A stretch of 10,675 nt of DNA, taken from assembly GCA_903921835.1 (NCBI GenBank), contig CAIXRL010000214.1, positions 1-10,675 on the forward strand. The letters run 5' to 3'. The stretch's first letter is position 1. Every line of letters starts with the position of its first letter. Below the pieces are notes generated by a model. It was not told the DNA's origin. It did not search any database and saw nothing but the letters and a program-made list of their open reading frames with translations. This DNA is from Candidatus Eiseniibacteriota bacterium (GTDB lineage Bacteria; Eisenbacteria; RBG-16-71-46). Shown here piece after piece: positions 1 to 7,800 of this stretch. The position numbers and the translations under genes were made by a program.

Positions 1-1
1 C

Positions 2-217
2 GACGAGTTGCGCGCCTCCGCGCTGCCGTTCGTCTGCAAGCCGAGCGCGCTGCGCCAGGCTCGCGCACGCCCCGCCGTGCGAGCGCGAGACAGCGGCGGG
101 CAGGGCATGCTCGCTGCACCGCTTTGCCGCCGCGGAGCAAGCAGCGCAGCCGCGCGGTCTCCGGCGCCCTCGAACGCGCCGCAGGTGCCTTGCGAAGGCT
201 CGAGCGAGAAGCCATAG
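2..217 (+). CDS. Possible 3' end of a gene cut by the window edge (receiver-domain-like tail)
   Basis: An open frame runs in from the left edge and stops with TAG at 215-217. Its first 19 codons all end in G or C, as real genes in this window do. The peptide begins DELRASALPFVCKPSALRQ, which resembles the end of a response-regulator or hybrid-kinase receiver domain: a hydrophobic strand, the conserved Lys-Pro, then the last helix. After about residue 35 the third-base bias weakens and the sequence becomes low-complexity Ala/Arg/Ser/Pro, so the coding part may end earlier, be frameshifted, or be an unstructured tail. Frame 1 is also open to 231, so the frame choice is uncertain. The phospho-acceptor region would lie outside the window. 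It could also be non-coding high-GC sequence. Upstream sequence would decide. Confidence 0.25.
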   Translation, partial: DELRASALPFVCKPSALRQARARPAVRARDSGGQGMLAAPLCRRGASSAAARSPAPSNAPQVPCEGSSEKP

Positions 218-258
218 TCCCTGGCTCGTGAGCCTGCAGCGCAGATCGATCGGATCCT

Positions 259-264
259 GAGGAA
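259..264 (+). promoter_or_regulatory. Shine-Dalgarno site of the DUF2723 gene
   Basis: GAGGAA lies 8 nt before the ATG at 273. The alternative in-frame ATG at 351 has no purine-rich site before it, so this site favours the longer start. The 55-nt gap from 218 to 272 shows no convincing promoter or terminator. Confidence 0.55.
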
Positions 265-272
265 CGCCCGCG

Positions 273-1982
273 ATGCCTTCCAAGTCCCGTTCCGACTCGA
301 GAAGCGGGCCCGCCGGCGCGCGGGCGAGGTCCCGCGCCGCCGACGATTCGATGCGTGGCACGCTCCGCCCGGCGGGCGGCGCGCCGAGGGCCTGGTCGGC
401 GCTGCTCGCATCGGCGATGTTCGCCTGCTACGTCGCGCTCGCGCCGCATGTCTCGGGCGACAAGGACGCGAGCGAGTTCACGCTGGTGCTGGCCACGGGC
501 GGCGTGCTCCATCCGACGGGCTACCCGATCTTCACGCTGCTGGGCCACGCGTTCGTCGTGCTCGCGCACGCGCTGGGCGCGGGCTTTCCGTTCGCGGCCA
601 ACCTCTGGGTCGCCTGCGGCGCGGGGGTCGCGCTCTTTCTGCTCCACCGGCTCGCGCTGCGAGTGCTGCCCGCTTCTGACGCGCTCTCGGGCGCCGAGCG
701 CTTCCTGCTGGCGGCGCTCCCGGTCGTGGTGCTGGGCTTCAACCCGGTGTGGATGGTCGAGTGCACGATGGTCGAGGTGCACAGCTGGCAGATGGTGTGG
801 GCGTGCGGCGCGGCGCTCGTGCTCGTCGACCTGCTCGACGCGCTCGAGCAGGGTGGCCCGCGCGTGCCGCGGCTCGCGTGGCGCATGGCGGGGTGGGGGT
901 GCTTGTGCGGGCTTGGGGGCGCGCACCACACGACGTCCGTGTTCCTGGCGGGCGGCATGACGCTCGCGCTGGCCGTGGCGCTCGCGCGTGCGAGGCGCCT
1001 CCACGCATGGGTGCCGCTGGCGTGGCTCGCGGCGGGCGTGGTGCCGCTGCTCAGCTACGCCTACGTGGGCTATCGCGCCTTCCACCCGGGCGACGCGTTC
1101 CTCTGGCCGCCGCTCGAGCCCAACGCGGGCAGCGTCATCGCGCACGTCACGGCGAGCGCCTACCACATGTACCTCGGCCGCTGGGCGCCGGGGCACACGC
1201 AGCTCGCGTGGCTGCGGATGTACCTGCTGCCGTTCCTCCTGCCGGGCCTCGCACTGCTCGCGTTCCAGTGGTTCGGCGCACGCGGTGCGCGCCGGTTGGC
1301 GCTGGGCGGGCTGCTGCTGGGCGCGCTGGCGCAGATCGTCTTCACGTTCCGCTACGGCGTGCCCGACCCGGACGCGTACTTCCTGCCGCCGCTGGTGGTG
1401 GCGCTGCTCGCGGTCGTGCCTGCCGGCGCGGGCCTGCTGGCGCGGCTGCGCGCGAATCGCCCGGGCCTGGCGCTCGCGACTTCGGCGGTCGTGGTGCTCC
1501 TCGGTTTCTGGAGCGTGATGCACTTTCGCATGCTCGAGGTCCGCAGGGACGCGCTCACGCGGGCGGACACGTACTTCCACTCCATGTGGAGCCAGATTCC
1601 CGATGGGTACGCGCTGGTGCTGTGGCCGCGCGATGAGTTCGTCATGCTCAAGGAGTACCAGCGCTTCTACGGCGAGAAGCCGAACCTCGATGTGCAGTGC
1701 ACGAGCATGCTGTTCTACGCACGACCCCGCGCGCTCTTCCAGGAGAAGTACGGCTTCGACCCGCTCGCGCTGGTGGACCGCGCGCACCTGGCGGCGCCGG
1801 TGCGCCCGGAGTTCCTGATCGGGCAGCAGGACAGCCCCGAGCAGGCGCACCAGTACGCGCTGGTGCACCAGTGCCTGGCCGAGCGTTCGAAGATCCCCGT
1901 GGTCGCCTTCGACCCGCCGCGCCCGACGAGCGTCCTGCCGGGTCTCGCGGCGCCCGAATCGCTGCTGCGCGCGCCGCTCTGA
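273..1982 (+). CDS. DUF2723 / TMEM260-like membrane glycosyltransferase (GT-C fold, GT117 type)
   Basis: This 569-residue protein has about ten to twelve hydrophobic segments (roughly residues 41-60, 85-128, 143-188, 203-254, 310-358, 369-414) and a soluble C-terminal part from about 415. Diagnostic of DUF2723 are the first periplasmic loop with SGDKDASE (Asp63, Glu68), followed by HPTGYP at 80-85. MVEVHSW (157-163), the paired His218-His219 and PDPDAYFLPP in the late loop also fit. The family is related to mammalian TMEM260, a protein O-mannosyltransferase that uses a lipid-linked sugar donor, and Asp63 is the likely catalytic base by analogy. Acceptor and sugar are unknown here. The first 40 residues are Arg/Ser/Ala-rich and unusual. 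If the start were the ATG at 351, most of this would vanish, but only 273 has a Shine-Dalgarno. The gene stands 251 bp before the glycosidase operon, so co-transcription is uncertain. It could glycosylate exported proteins (inference). Confidence 0.82.
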   Translation: MPSKSRSDSRSGPAGARARSRAADDSMRGTLRPAGGAPRAWSALLASAMFACYVALAPHVSGDKDASEFTLVLATGGVLHPTGYPIFTLLGHAFVVLAHALGAGFPFAANLWVACGAGVALFLLHRLALRVLPASDALSGAERFLLAALPVVVLGFNPVWMVECTMVEVHSWQMVWACGAALVLVDLLDALEQGGPRVPRLAWRMAGWGCLCGLGGAHHTTSVFLAGGMTLALAVALARARRLHAWVPLAWLAAGVVPLLSYAYVGYRAFHPGDAFLWPPLEPNAGSVIAHVTASAYHMYLGRWAPGHTQLAWLRMYLLPFLLPGLALLAFQWFGARGARRLALGGLLLGALAQIVFTFRYGVPDPDAYFLPPLVVALLAVVPAGAGLLARLRANRPGLALATSAVVVLLGFWSVMHFRMLEVRRDALTRADTYFHSMWSQIPDGYALVLWPRDEFVMLKEYQRFYGEKPNLDVQCTSMLFYARPRALFQEKYGFDPLALVDRAHLAAPVRPEFLIGQQDSPEQAHQYALVHQCLAERSKIPVVAFDPPRPTSVLPGLAAPESLLRAPL

Positions 1983-1989
1983 AGGCGAA

Positions 1990-2017
1990 AGGCGCCATTC
2001 GAGAATGATAGGCGCCT
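1990..2017 (+). other. Weak hairpin after the DUF2723 gene
   Basis: AGGCGCC (1990-1996) pairs perfectly with GGCGCCT (2011-2017) around a 14-nt loop, 7 nt after the TGA. There is no T-run behind it (TCCTGC follows). It may be a weak or Rho-assisted end signal, or only chance in G+C-rich DNA. Confidence 0.25.
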
Positions 2018-2039
2018 CCTGCGGGCTGGTCCCGGCGCT

Positions 2040-2067
2040 TTGGTGAACTGCCGCCCGCGGGCATAGT
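2040..2067 (+). promoter_or_regulatory. Weak sigma-70-like promoter candidate for the GH2 operon
   Basis: TTGGTG (2040-2045) and CATAGT (2062-2067) are spaced by 16 nt. They match three and four of the six consensus positions respectively. This is the most A+T-containing patch between the two genes, and it would place the transcription start near 2073-2075. The match is weak and the promoter consensus of this lineage is not known to me. Confidence 0.2.
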
Positions 2068-2112
2068 CTGGAGCGTGGCCCCCGCGTCGTGCCACCGGGC
2101 TCCAGCGGGGGC
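2068..2112 (+). other. Leader segment with two incompatible stems (switch- or pseudoknot-like)
   Basis: CTGGAGC (2068-2074) is the exact complement of GCTCCAG (2099-2105). GCCCCCGC (2078-2085) is the exact complement of GCGGGGGC (2105-2112). The two pairings interleave and share G2105, so they would form alternatives or an H-type pseudoknot. No known riboswitch consensus is recognised. Interleaved stems this short can occur by chance in such G+C-rich DNA. Confidence 0.3.
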
Positions 2113-2223
2113 GTAGCTTCGGACGCGCGTGCGGTGCGGGACTCTGCGCCCGGCGCGTCGCCATGCTCATGCCCTCGCCTCAGGCCGGCGTCTCACGATC
2201 CGTTTCGCGTCAGCACTCCAGTA

Positions 2224-2227
2224 GAGG
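2224..2227 (+). promoter_or_regulatory. Shine-Dalgarno site of the first GH2 gene
   Basis: GAGG within AGTAGAGGC ends 6 nt before the ATG at 2234. It supports that start, which is followed directly by a signal peptide. Confidence 0.6.
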
Positions 2228-2233
2228 CACCCC

Positions 2234-4879
2234 ATGCGACCGGCAGCACGACGTGCGGTTGTTCTTGCCGCGATCACGACGCTTCTCGCACCTGTTCCGG
2301 TTGTCTTGGCGAACGGGTTGAGCCTCGAGCTCCGCGACGGCTGGACCATCGAGTCATCTGCGAAGGTGAGCGCCACCGGGGAGGCGCTGTCCATGCCAGG
2401 ATTCGATGCGCACGACTGGCACCGCGCGAGCGTGCCGACAACCGTGGTCTCGGCGCTCGTGGCCGACGGCACGTTTCCCGATCCCTACGTCGGCATGAAC
2501 CTGCGCGGCATCCCCGGCACGACCTACGCGATCGGCGACAACTTCTCGGTGCTGCCGATGCCGGAGTCCAGCCCATTCCGAGTGCCGTGGTGGTATCGCA
2601 CCGAGTTTGACCTGCCGGTCGAGGCGCGCGAGCACACGCTCTGGCTTCGCCTCGACGGCGTGAACTACCGCTTCGACGCCTGGCTCAACGGGACGAAGAT
2701 CGCCGACCGAGACAGGATGGCGGGGGCCTTTCGTGTTCACGAGCTGAACGTGACCGGCATCGCGAAGCCGGGACGCAACGCGCTCGCCATCCTCGTCGAG
2801 GCGCCGCAGTCCGGCGACCTCGCGATCACGTTCGTGGACTGGAACCCGATGCCGCCCGACCGGGTGATGGGCCTGTGGCGACCCGTCACGCTCAGTGCCA
2901 CGGGTCCGGTCGCGCTGCGACATCCGCAGGTCGTGACCCGGCTCGACCTGCCGGCTCGCGATCGCGCGGAGCTCACTGTAAAGGTGTTCGCGAACAACGC
3001 GACGTCGGCGCCCGTGGCCGGCATCCTGCGTGGACGCATCGGCGCGATCGCGTTCCGAAAGCCCGTGCGACTCGCGGCCGGCGAGTCCCGCGAGGTCGTC
3101 TTCACGCCGGGCGACTTCGCGCAGCTCGTCGTGAGGCATCCGAAGCTGTGGTGGCCGTATGCCTACGGGCCGCAGAACCTGCTCACGCTGAAGATGGAGC
3201 TCGTCGTGAAGGGCGTGGTGTCCGACCGCACGGTGTCGCGCTTCGGGATTCGCCAGTTCACCGCGGAGATGACGCCGGAGGGGCACCTCGTCTACGTGGT
3301 GAATGGCCGCAGGATCCTGATCCGCGGAGGCGGCTGGAGCTTCGACATGCTGCTGCGCAGCGTGCCCGAACGCCAGGAAGCGGAGTTGCGCTACCTGAAG
3401 GACCTGGGACTCAACACGGTGCGGCTCGAGGGTAAGCTCGAGGACGATCATTTCCTCGAGGTCGCCGACCGCGAGGGCATCCTCGTGATGCCGGGATGGT
3501 GCTGTTGCGACCACTGGGAGCAGTGGGATCGGTGGACGGAGGCGGAACTTCCCATCGCGGTCGCTTCGCTGCGCGACCAGATCCTCCGGTTGCGCGGCCG
3601 GGCCTGCGTGTTCACGTGGCTGAACGGCAGCGATGGTCCGCCGCCTCCCGCGATCGAGAAGGCCTACCTCGGAGTGCTCGCAGAGCTGGGCTTCCCGGAT
3701 CCGGTGCTCTCCTCGGCGAGTGAGACGAAGTCCGCGCTCACGGGGCCGACCGGAATGAAGATGCGCGGCCCGTACGAGTGGGTGCCACCGGTATACTGGT
3801 ACACCGATTCCACGCACGGCGGGCCGAGCGGCTTTGCGACCGAGATCGGCCCCGGCCCCTCGCCACCTCCGCTCGAGAGCTTGAAGGGCTTCCTCCCGCA
3901 AGGCAGCCTGTGGCCGATCGACAGCGCGTGGAGCTACCACTGCGGCGGTGGCGTGTTCAGCACGCTGAGGGTCTTCAACGCGGCCATGGACGCGCGCTAT
4001 GGCCCGTCCGCGAGCGTCGAGGAATACGCCCGCAAGGCGCAGGTGGCTGCCTACGAATCCCACCGCGCCATGCTGGAGAGTTTCGGGGCGCGCAAGTACG
4101 TCGCCACGGGCGTCATCCAGTGGATGCTGAACAACGCCTGGCCCTCGTTGATCTGGCACCTCTACGGCCATGACCTGCGGCCGGGCGGATCGTATTTCGG
4201 CGCCAGGAAGGCGTGCGAGCCGCTTCACGTGCAGTACGGATACGACGATCGCTCGGTCGTCGTCGTCAACTCCACGCTGCGGGCATTCCGGGGCCTGTCG
4301 GTCACGGCGCGCGTCCTCGACGCCTCCGGCACCGAGACGCTTTCCCGCACCTCCCGGCTGGACCTCGGGCCGGACACCGCCGTCGTCGTGCTGCGGCTGC
4401 CGGACCCGGGCGGGATCACGCCTGCGTACTTCGTCTCGCTGACGCTTGCCGACCGTGCGGGACGAACGGTGTCGCGCAACGACTACTGGCTCTCGACGAG
4501 GCCGGACGTGCCCGACTGGCCGAGATCCGAGTGGTACTACACGCCGGTCCGCCAGTACGCCGACCTGGGCGGCCTGCAGAGCCTGCCGCCCGCCACAGTA
4601 TCCGTGGCGGTGAGGTTCACCGCGGCCGGGGCGCAGGGGCATGCGCGGGTCGTGCTGCAGAACCGCTCGCGGAGCACGGCATTCTTCGTTCACGCAAGCG
4701 TGCGGCGGGAGCGGGGCGGCGACGAGGTGCTGCCTGTGCTCTGGGACGACAACTACGTTACGCTCTACCCGGGCGAGCAACGCATGTTGCGGGCGACCTA
4801 CGCCCGCAAGATCATCGGCCCGGGGCGCCCGGCGCTGGTCGTGGACGGCTGGAACGTGGCGGCGACGGCGGCGATGTGA
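2234..4879 (+). CDS. Exported GH2 glycosidase, exo-beta-D-glucosaminidase (CsxA)-like, copy 1
   Basis: This 881-residue protein opens with a clear signal peptide: MRPAARR, a hydrophobic stretch to about 25, and a likely cut after V-L-A26. The usual five-part CsxA architecture follows: sugar-binding jelly roll (about 30-220, with VPWWYRTEF, NYRFDAWLNG and VDWNPMPPDR), an Ig-like domain (about 230-345), the catalytic TIM barrel (about 350-650), and two Ig-like domains (about 660-880, with YWLSTRPDVPDW and EWYYTP). The acid/base is Asp467 in WLNGSDGPPPP, the nucleophile is Glu537 in GFATEIGPG, and Glu399 sits in NTVRLEGK. In Amycolatopsis CsxA these correspond to Asp469, Glu541 and Glu394. CsxA removes glucosamine from the non-reducing ends of chitosan oligomers. 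Ser-Asp instead of Asn-Glu at the acid argues against beta-galactosidase or ordinary beta-mannosidase. It ends about where the last Ig domain should end and carries no sorting domain. The exact substrate is inferred. It is coupled to the next gene. Confidence 0.88.
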   Translation: MRPAARRAVVLAAITTLLAPVPVVLANGLSLELRDGWTIESSAKVSATGEALSMPGFDAHDWHRASVPTTVVSALVADGTFPDPYVGMNLRGIPGTTYAIGDNFSVLPMPESSPFRVPWWYRTEFDLPVEAREHTLWLRLDGVNYRFDAWLNGTKIADRDRMAGAFRVHELNVTGIAKPGRNALAILVEAPQSGDLAITFVDWNPMPPDRVMGLWRPVTLSATGPVALRHPQVVTRLDLPARDRAELTVKVFANNATSAPVAGILRGRIGAIAFRKPVRLAAGESREVVFTPGDFAQLVVRHPKLWWPYAYGPQNLLTLKMELVVKGVVSDRTVSRFGIRQFTAEMTPEGHLVYVVNGRRILIRGGGWSFDMLLRSVPERQEAELRYLKDLGLNTVRLEGKLEDDHFLEVADREGILVMPGWCCCDHWEQWDRWTEAELPIAVASLRDQILRLRGRACVFTWLNGSDGPPPPAIEKAYLGVLAELGFPDPVLSSASETKSALTGPTGMKMRGPYEWVPPVYWYTDSTHGGPSGFATEIGPGPSPPPLESLKGFLPQGSLWPIDSAWSYHCGGGVFSTLRVFNAAMDARYGPSASVEEYARKAQVAAYESHRAMLESFGARKYVATGVIQWMLNNAWPSLIWHLYGHDLRPGGSYFGARKACEPLHVQYGYDDRSVVVVNSTLRAFRGLSVTARVLDASGTETLSRTSRLDLGPDTAVVVLRLPDPGGITPAYFVSLTLADRAGRTVSRNDYWLSTRPDVPDWPRSEWYYTPVRQYADLGGLQSLPPATVSVAVRFTAAGAQGHARVVLQNRSRSTAFFVHASVRRERGGDEVLPVLWDDNYVTLYPGEQRMLRATYARKIIGPGRPALVVDGWNVAATAAM

Positions 4880-4890
4880 GGAGCGTGATG
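4877..4890 (+). promoter_or_regulatory. Stop codon / Shine-Dalgarno overlap coupling the two GH2 genes
   Basis: The TGA of the first GH2 gene (4877-4879) is the start of TGAGGAG, whose GAGGAG (4878-4883) lies 4 nt before the ATG at 4888; a GTG sits directly before it at 4885. Ribosomes ending the first gene would be placed on the start of the second, which is typical of translational coupling. The spacing is slightly short, so the GTG or ATG could both be used. Confidence 0.6.
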
Positions 4891-7800
4891 GAGTCCGGGC
4901 AAGGAGGAGTGCTCAGAGGACCCGGCACTCACCTCGCCGAGGTGAGCGCGGGCAGCCTCCTACTCGTGGTGCTGTTCGCGGTGGGCGCTGTCGCGTCGGC
5001 GAGCGCGTCATCGTCCGCGGCGGGCGCGGCGCCGTCCGGCACGCTCGCGGGTCCCGACGTGCAGACCGCCGAACTGTCGCAGGGCTGGGCGTGTGTTTCC
5101 GCCACCAGCGTCGGCGACGGAGGCGCCGTGGTCTCGCAGTCGGGATACGGTGTCGCTGGGTGGTACCCGGTCACGCTGCCCTCCACGGTCATGGCCGGCC
5201 TGGTGGCGAACGGGGTCTACACCGACGTCTTCAGCGACACGCGTCTGCAGTCCGTGCCCGACCTGACCCACCAGGACTGGTGGTACCGGGGCGAGTTCGT
5301 CGCTCCCGCGGCGGGCACCGGCCAGAGATACCGGCTGCGCTTCAAGGGCATCGCGTACAAGGCGCAGATCTGGCTCAACGGCACGGAGATCGACTCCAGC
5401 GCGATCGGAACGCTGGTGAACCACGAGTACGACGTCACGAGTGTGGTCCACCCGGGGGCGACCAACGCGCTGGCGCTGCGCGTCACGCCGCCGAGCAGCG
5501 CGGGGAACAACCTCTCGTTCTGGTACGTGGACTGGAATCCCCGGCCGCCGGACATGAACGCGGGGATCTGGGGAAAGGTCCTGCTCGAGACCTCGGGCCC
5601 CGTGGCGCTGCGCGACCCCTACGTGCGAACCGTGCTGCCGTTGCCGGATACGACGTCCGCGGACTTGACGGTTTACGTCGACGCCGTCAACGGGACCTCC
5701 AGCCCGGTCACGGGTGTGCTCAGCGGGCAGATCACGCGGGCAGGATGCCCGACGTTGTCGTTCAGCCAGGGCGTCACGCTCGCGGCCAATGAGCGCCGCG
5801 AGCTGAGCTTCGATCCGGCGTCCTATGGCCAGCTCCACGTCGCCAACCCGGCGCTCTGGTGGCCGATCCCGCTGGGCAGCCCCGAGCTCTACACGGTGGC
5901 GCTCACGTTCGCCGTCGGCGGCGAGGCAAGCGACAGCCGGCAGATCGATTTTGGGATCCGGCAGTTCACGGATTACGTCACGCCGCTGATCCATGGGAGC
6001 ACGTACCGTGGATACAGGGTCAACGGCCAGAACGTCCTGGTTCGCGGCGCGGACTACGTCTGGGACATGCTCCTGCGCACACCCGCGAAGACGAACAAGG
6101 CGCACATGGACTACGTACGCGACATGGGGCTGAACCTGGTGCGTTTCGAGGGCATCCTCGGCAACGAGGACATCTACGATCTCGCCGACCGCTATGGCGT
6201 CATGCTGATGCCAGGCTACGTGTGCTGCACGTACTGGGCGCAGTACGGGTCGTGGACGGCCCAGGACCACGCCGTGGCCAACGCCTCGACCGAGAGCCAG
6301 ATGCGCCTGATGCGCGCGCATCCCAGCGCGCTGGTGTGGGCGTACGGCAGCGATGAGCTGCCTCCCGGCAGCGTACTGACGCCGTGGAAGAGCATTGCCA
6401 CGGCGCTGCACTGGCAGAACCCGACGCTGGACAACGTCGCCTCCTACAACAACCCCGCCGGGAGCGTGCCGAAGATGGACGGGCCGTACGTGTGGGAGCC
6501 GCCCGTCTACTGGTATGCGAACACGACCGCGGGCGGCGCGTTCGGCTTTTGCGCCGAGCAGGGCGGCGAGTCCATGCCGCCGGAGGAGTCGTTGCGCCGG
6601 TTCCTGGGCCCCGCCAACCTGTGGCCCATCGGCACGGCCTACGGCTATCACGCGGGGGAGAGCCCGATGGACAACCTGGACTACTACAGCCCCGGGATCG
6701 ACAACCGCTACGGCGTCACCACGAACATCACGCAGTACGCCGAGCGGGCGCAGTTGCTGAACTACGAATCGGAACGGGCGCAGTTCGAGGCCTTCGGCGC
6801 CAACGCCTACACGCTGGCGCAGGGTACGGTGTACTGGATGCTCGACGACGCGTGGCCCGCCGTGCACTGGAACCTGTACGACTACTTCTTCAAGCCGGGC
6901 GGCGGGTACTTCGGGACCAAGAAGGCCCTCGAGCCGGTCCACATCCTCTACGACTACCAGACCCGCAACGTGAAGGTCTTCAACGCCACGCTGGCCGCCG
7001 TCAGCGGCCTGACCGCGTCGGTGACCGTGTGCAACATCCCCGACCTGACCGTGAAGTACTCCAGCCAGGTCGTGATGAGCTTCCCGGCGAACACCTCCAC
7101 GCTGGCGCTGACCGTTCCAACCATCAGCGGCCTGTCCACAACCTACTTCATCCGCCTTCAGCTCAGGCGCGCATCGGGAGACGTGGTCAGCGACAACCTC
7201 TACTGGTACTCCACGACGCCGGACGTCATGGGCTCGGTGGAGGACTGGTACTACACGAGCGTGGCGACGTACGCCGACCTGACCGGCCTGAACAGCCTGC
7301 CTGCGAACACGAGCGTCACCGCCACGACCGCGCGCGCGAGCGGCGGCGGCACGGACACGCTCGTCATCGCGCTCAGGAACACCAGCCCGACGAACGTCGC
7401 GTTCTTCCTCCGCCCCGAGCTCACGGCGGGAGAGGGCGGGCTGGAGGTCGTCCCGGTCACCTATACCGACAACTACGTGACGCTGTTCCCGGGCGACTCG
7501 ACCACGATCGTGGCGCGCTTTGCCAGCGAGGACCTGGGCGGCTCGCAGCCGTACCTGCGCGTGGCTGGATACAACGTGCCGGCGTTCGGCCAATCCGTGG
7601 CCGCGGTCGGGGGCGGACGGAAGGCGCCCGCCAGCGAACTGAGCCGCATCTGGCCGAACCCGTTCGCCGGCCGCACCACGATCGCCTTCACCCTCGCGCA
7701 GCGCTCGACGGTTCGGCTCCGGGTCTTCGACGTGGCGGGACGCCTCGTCCGGACGCTTTGCGACGGGGCCGTCCTGGAACCGGGCAACCGCCAGGTCGAG

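Larger units (their letters stand above)
1983..2233. other. 251-bp intergenic region ahead of the GH2 operon
   Basis: No reading frame here looks coding. The stretch contains a weak hairpin at its start, a poor promoter match near 2040-2067, two mutually exclusive or interlocked stems at 2068-2112, and the Shine-Dalgarno of the next gene at its end. The sequence from about 2113 to 2200 shows nothing recognisable. Confidence 0.6.

Noticed and set aside
2354..4780. 808-codon open frame on the - strand opposite the first GH2 gene
   Set aside because: It is a shadow of strong G/C third-base bias, which removes stops from the antisense frame. The translation is Arg/His/Ala-rich with no domain, and the + strand has a full GH2 protein.
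2234..4879. First GH2 gene as beta-galactosidase, beta-glucuronidase or classical beta-mannosidase
   Set aside because: Those have Asn-Glu at the acid/base. This protein has Ser-Asp, and its sequence blocks match CsxA-type enzymes from the N-terminal jelly roll to the last Ig domain.
4213..4887. Upstream in-frame extension of the second GH2 gene, which would give a 1231-residue fusion
   Set aside because: This part overlaps the verified C-terminal domain of the first GH2 protein in another frame. The extension is Arg/Gly/Ala-rich, and a signal peptide begins only after 4888.
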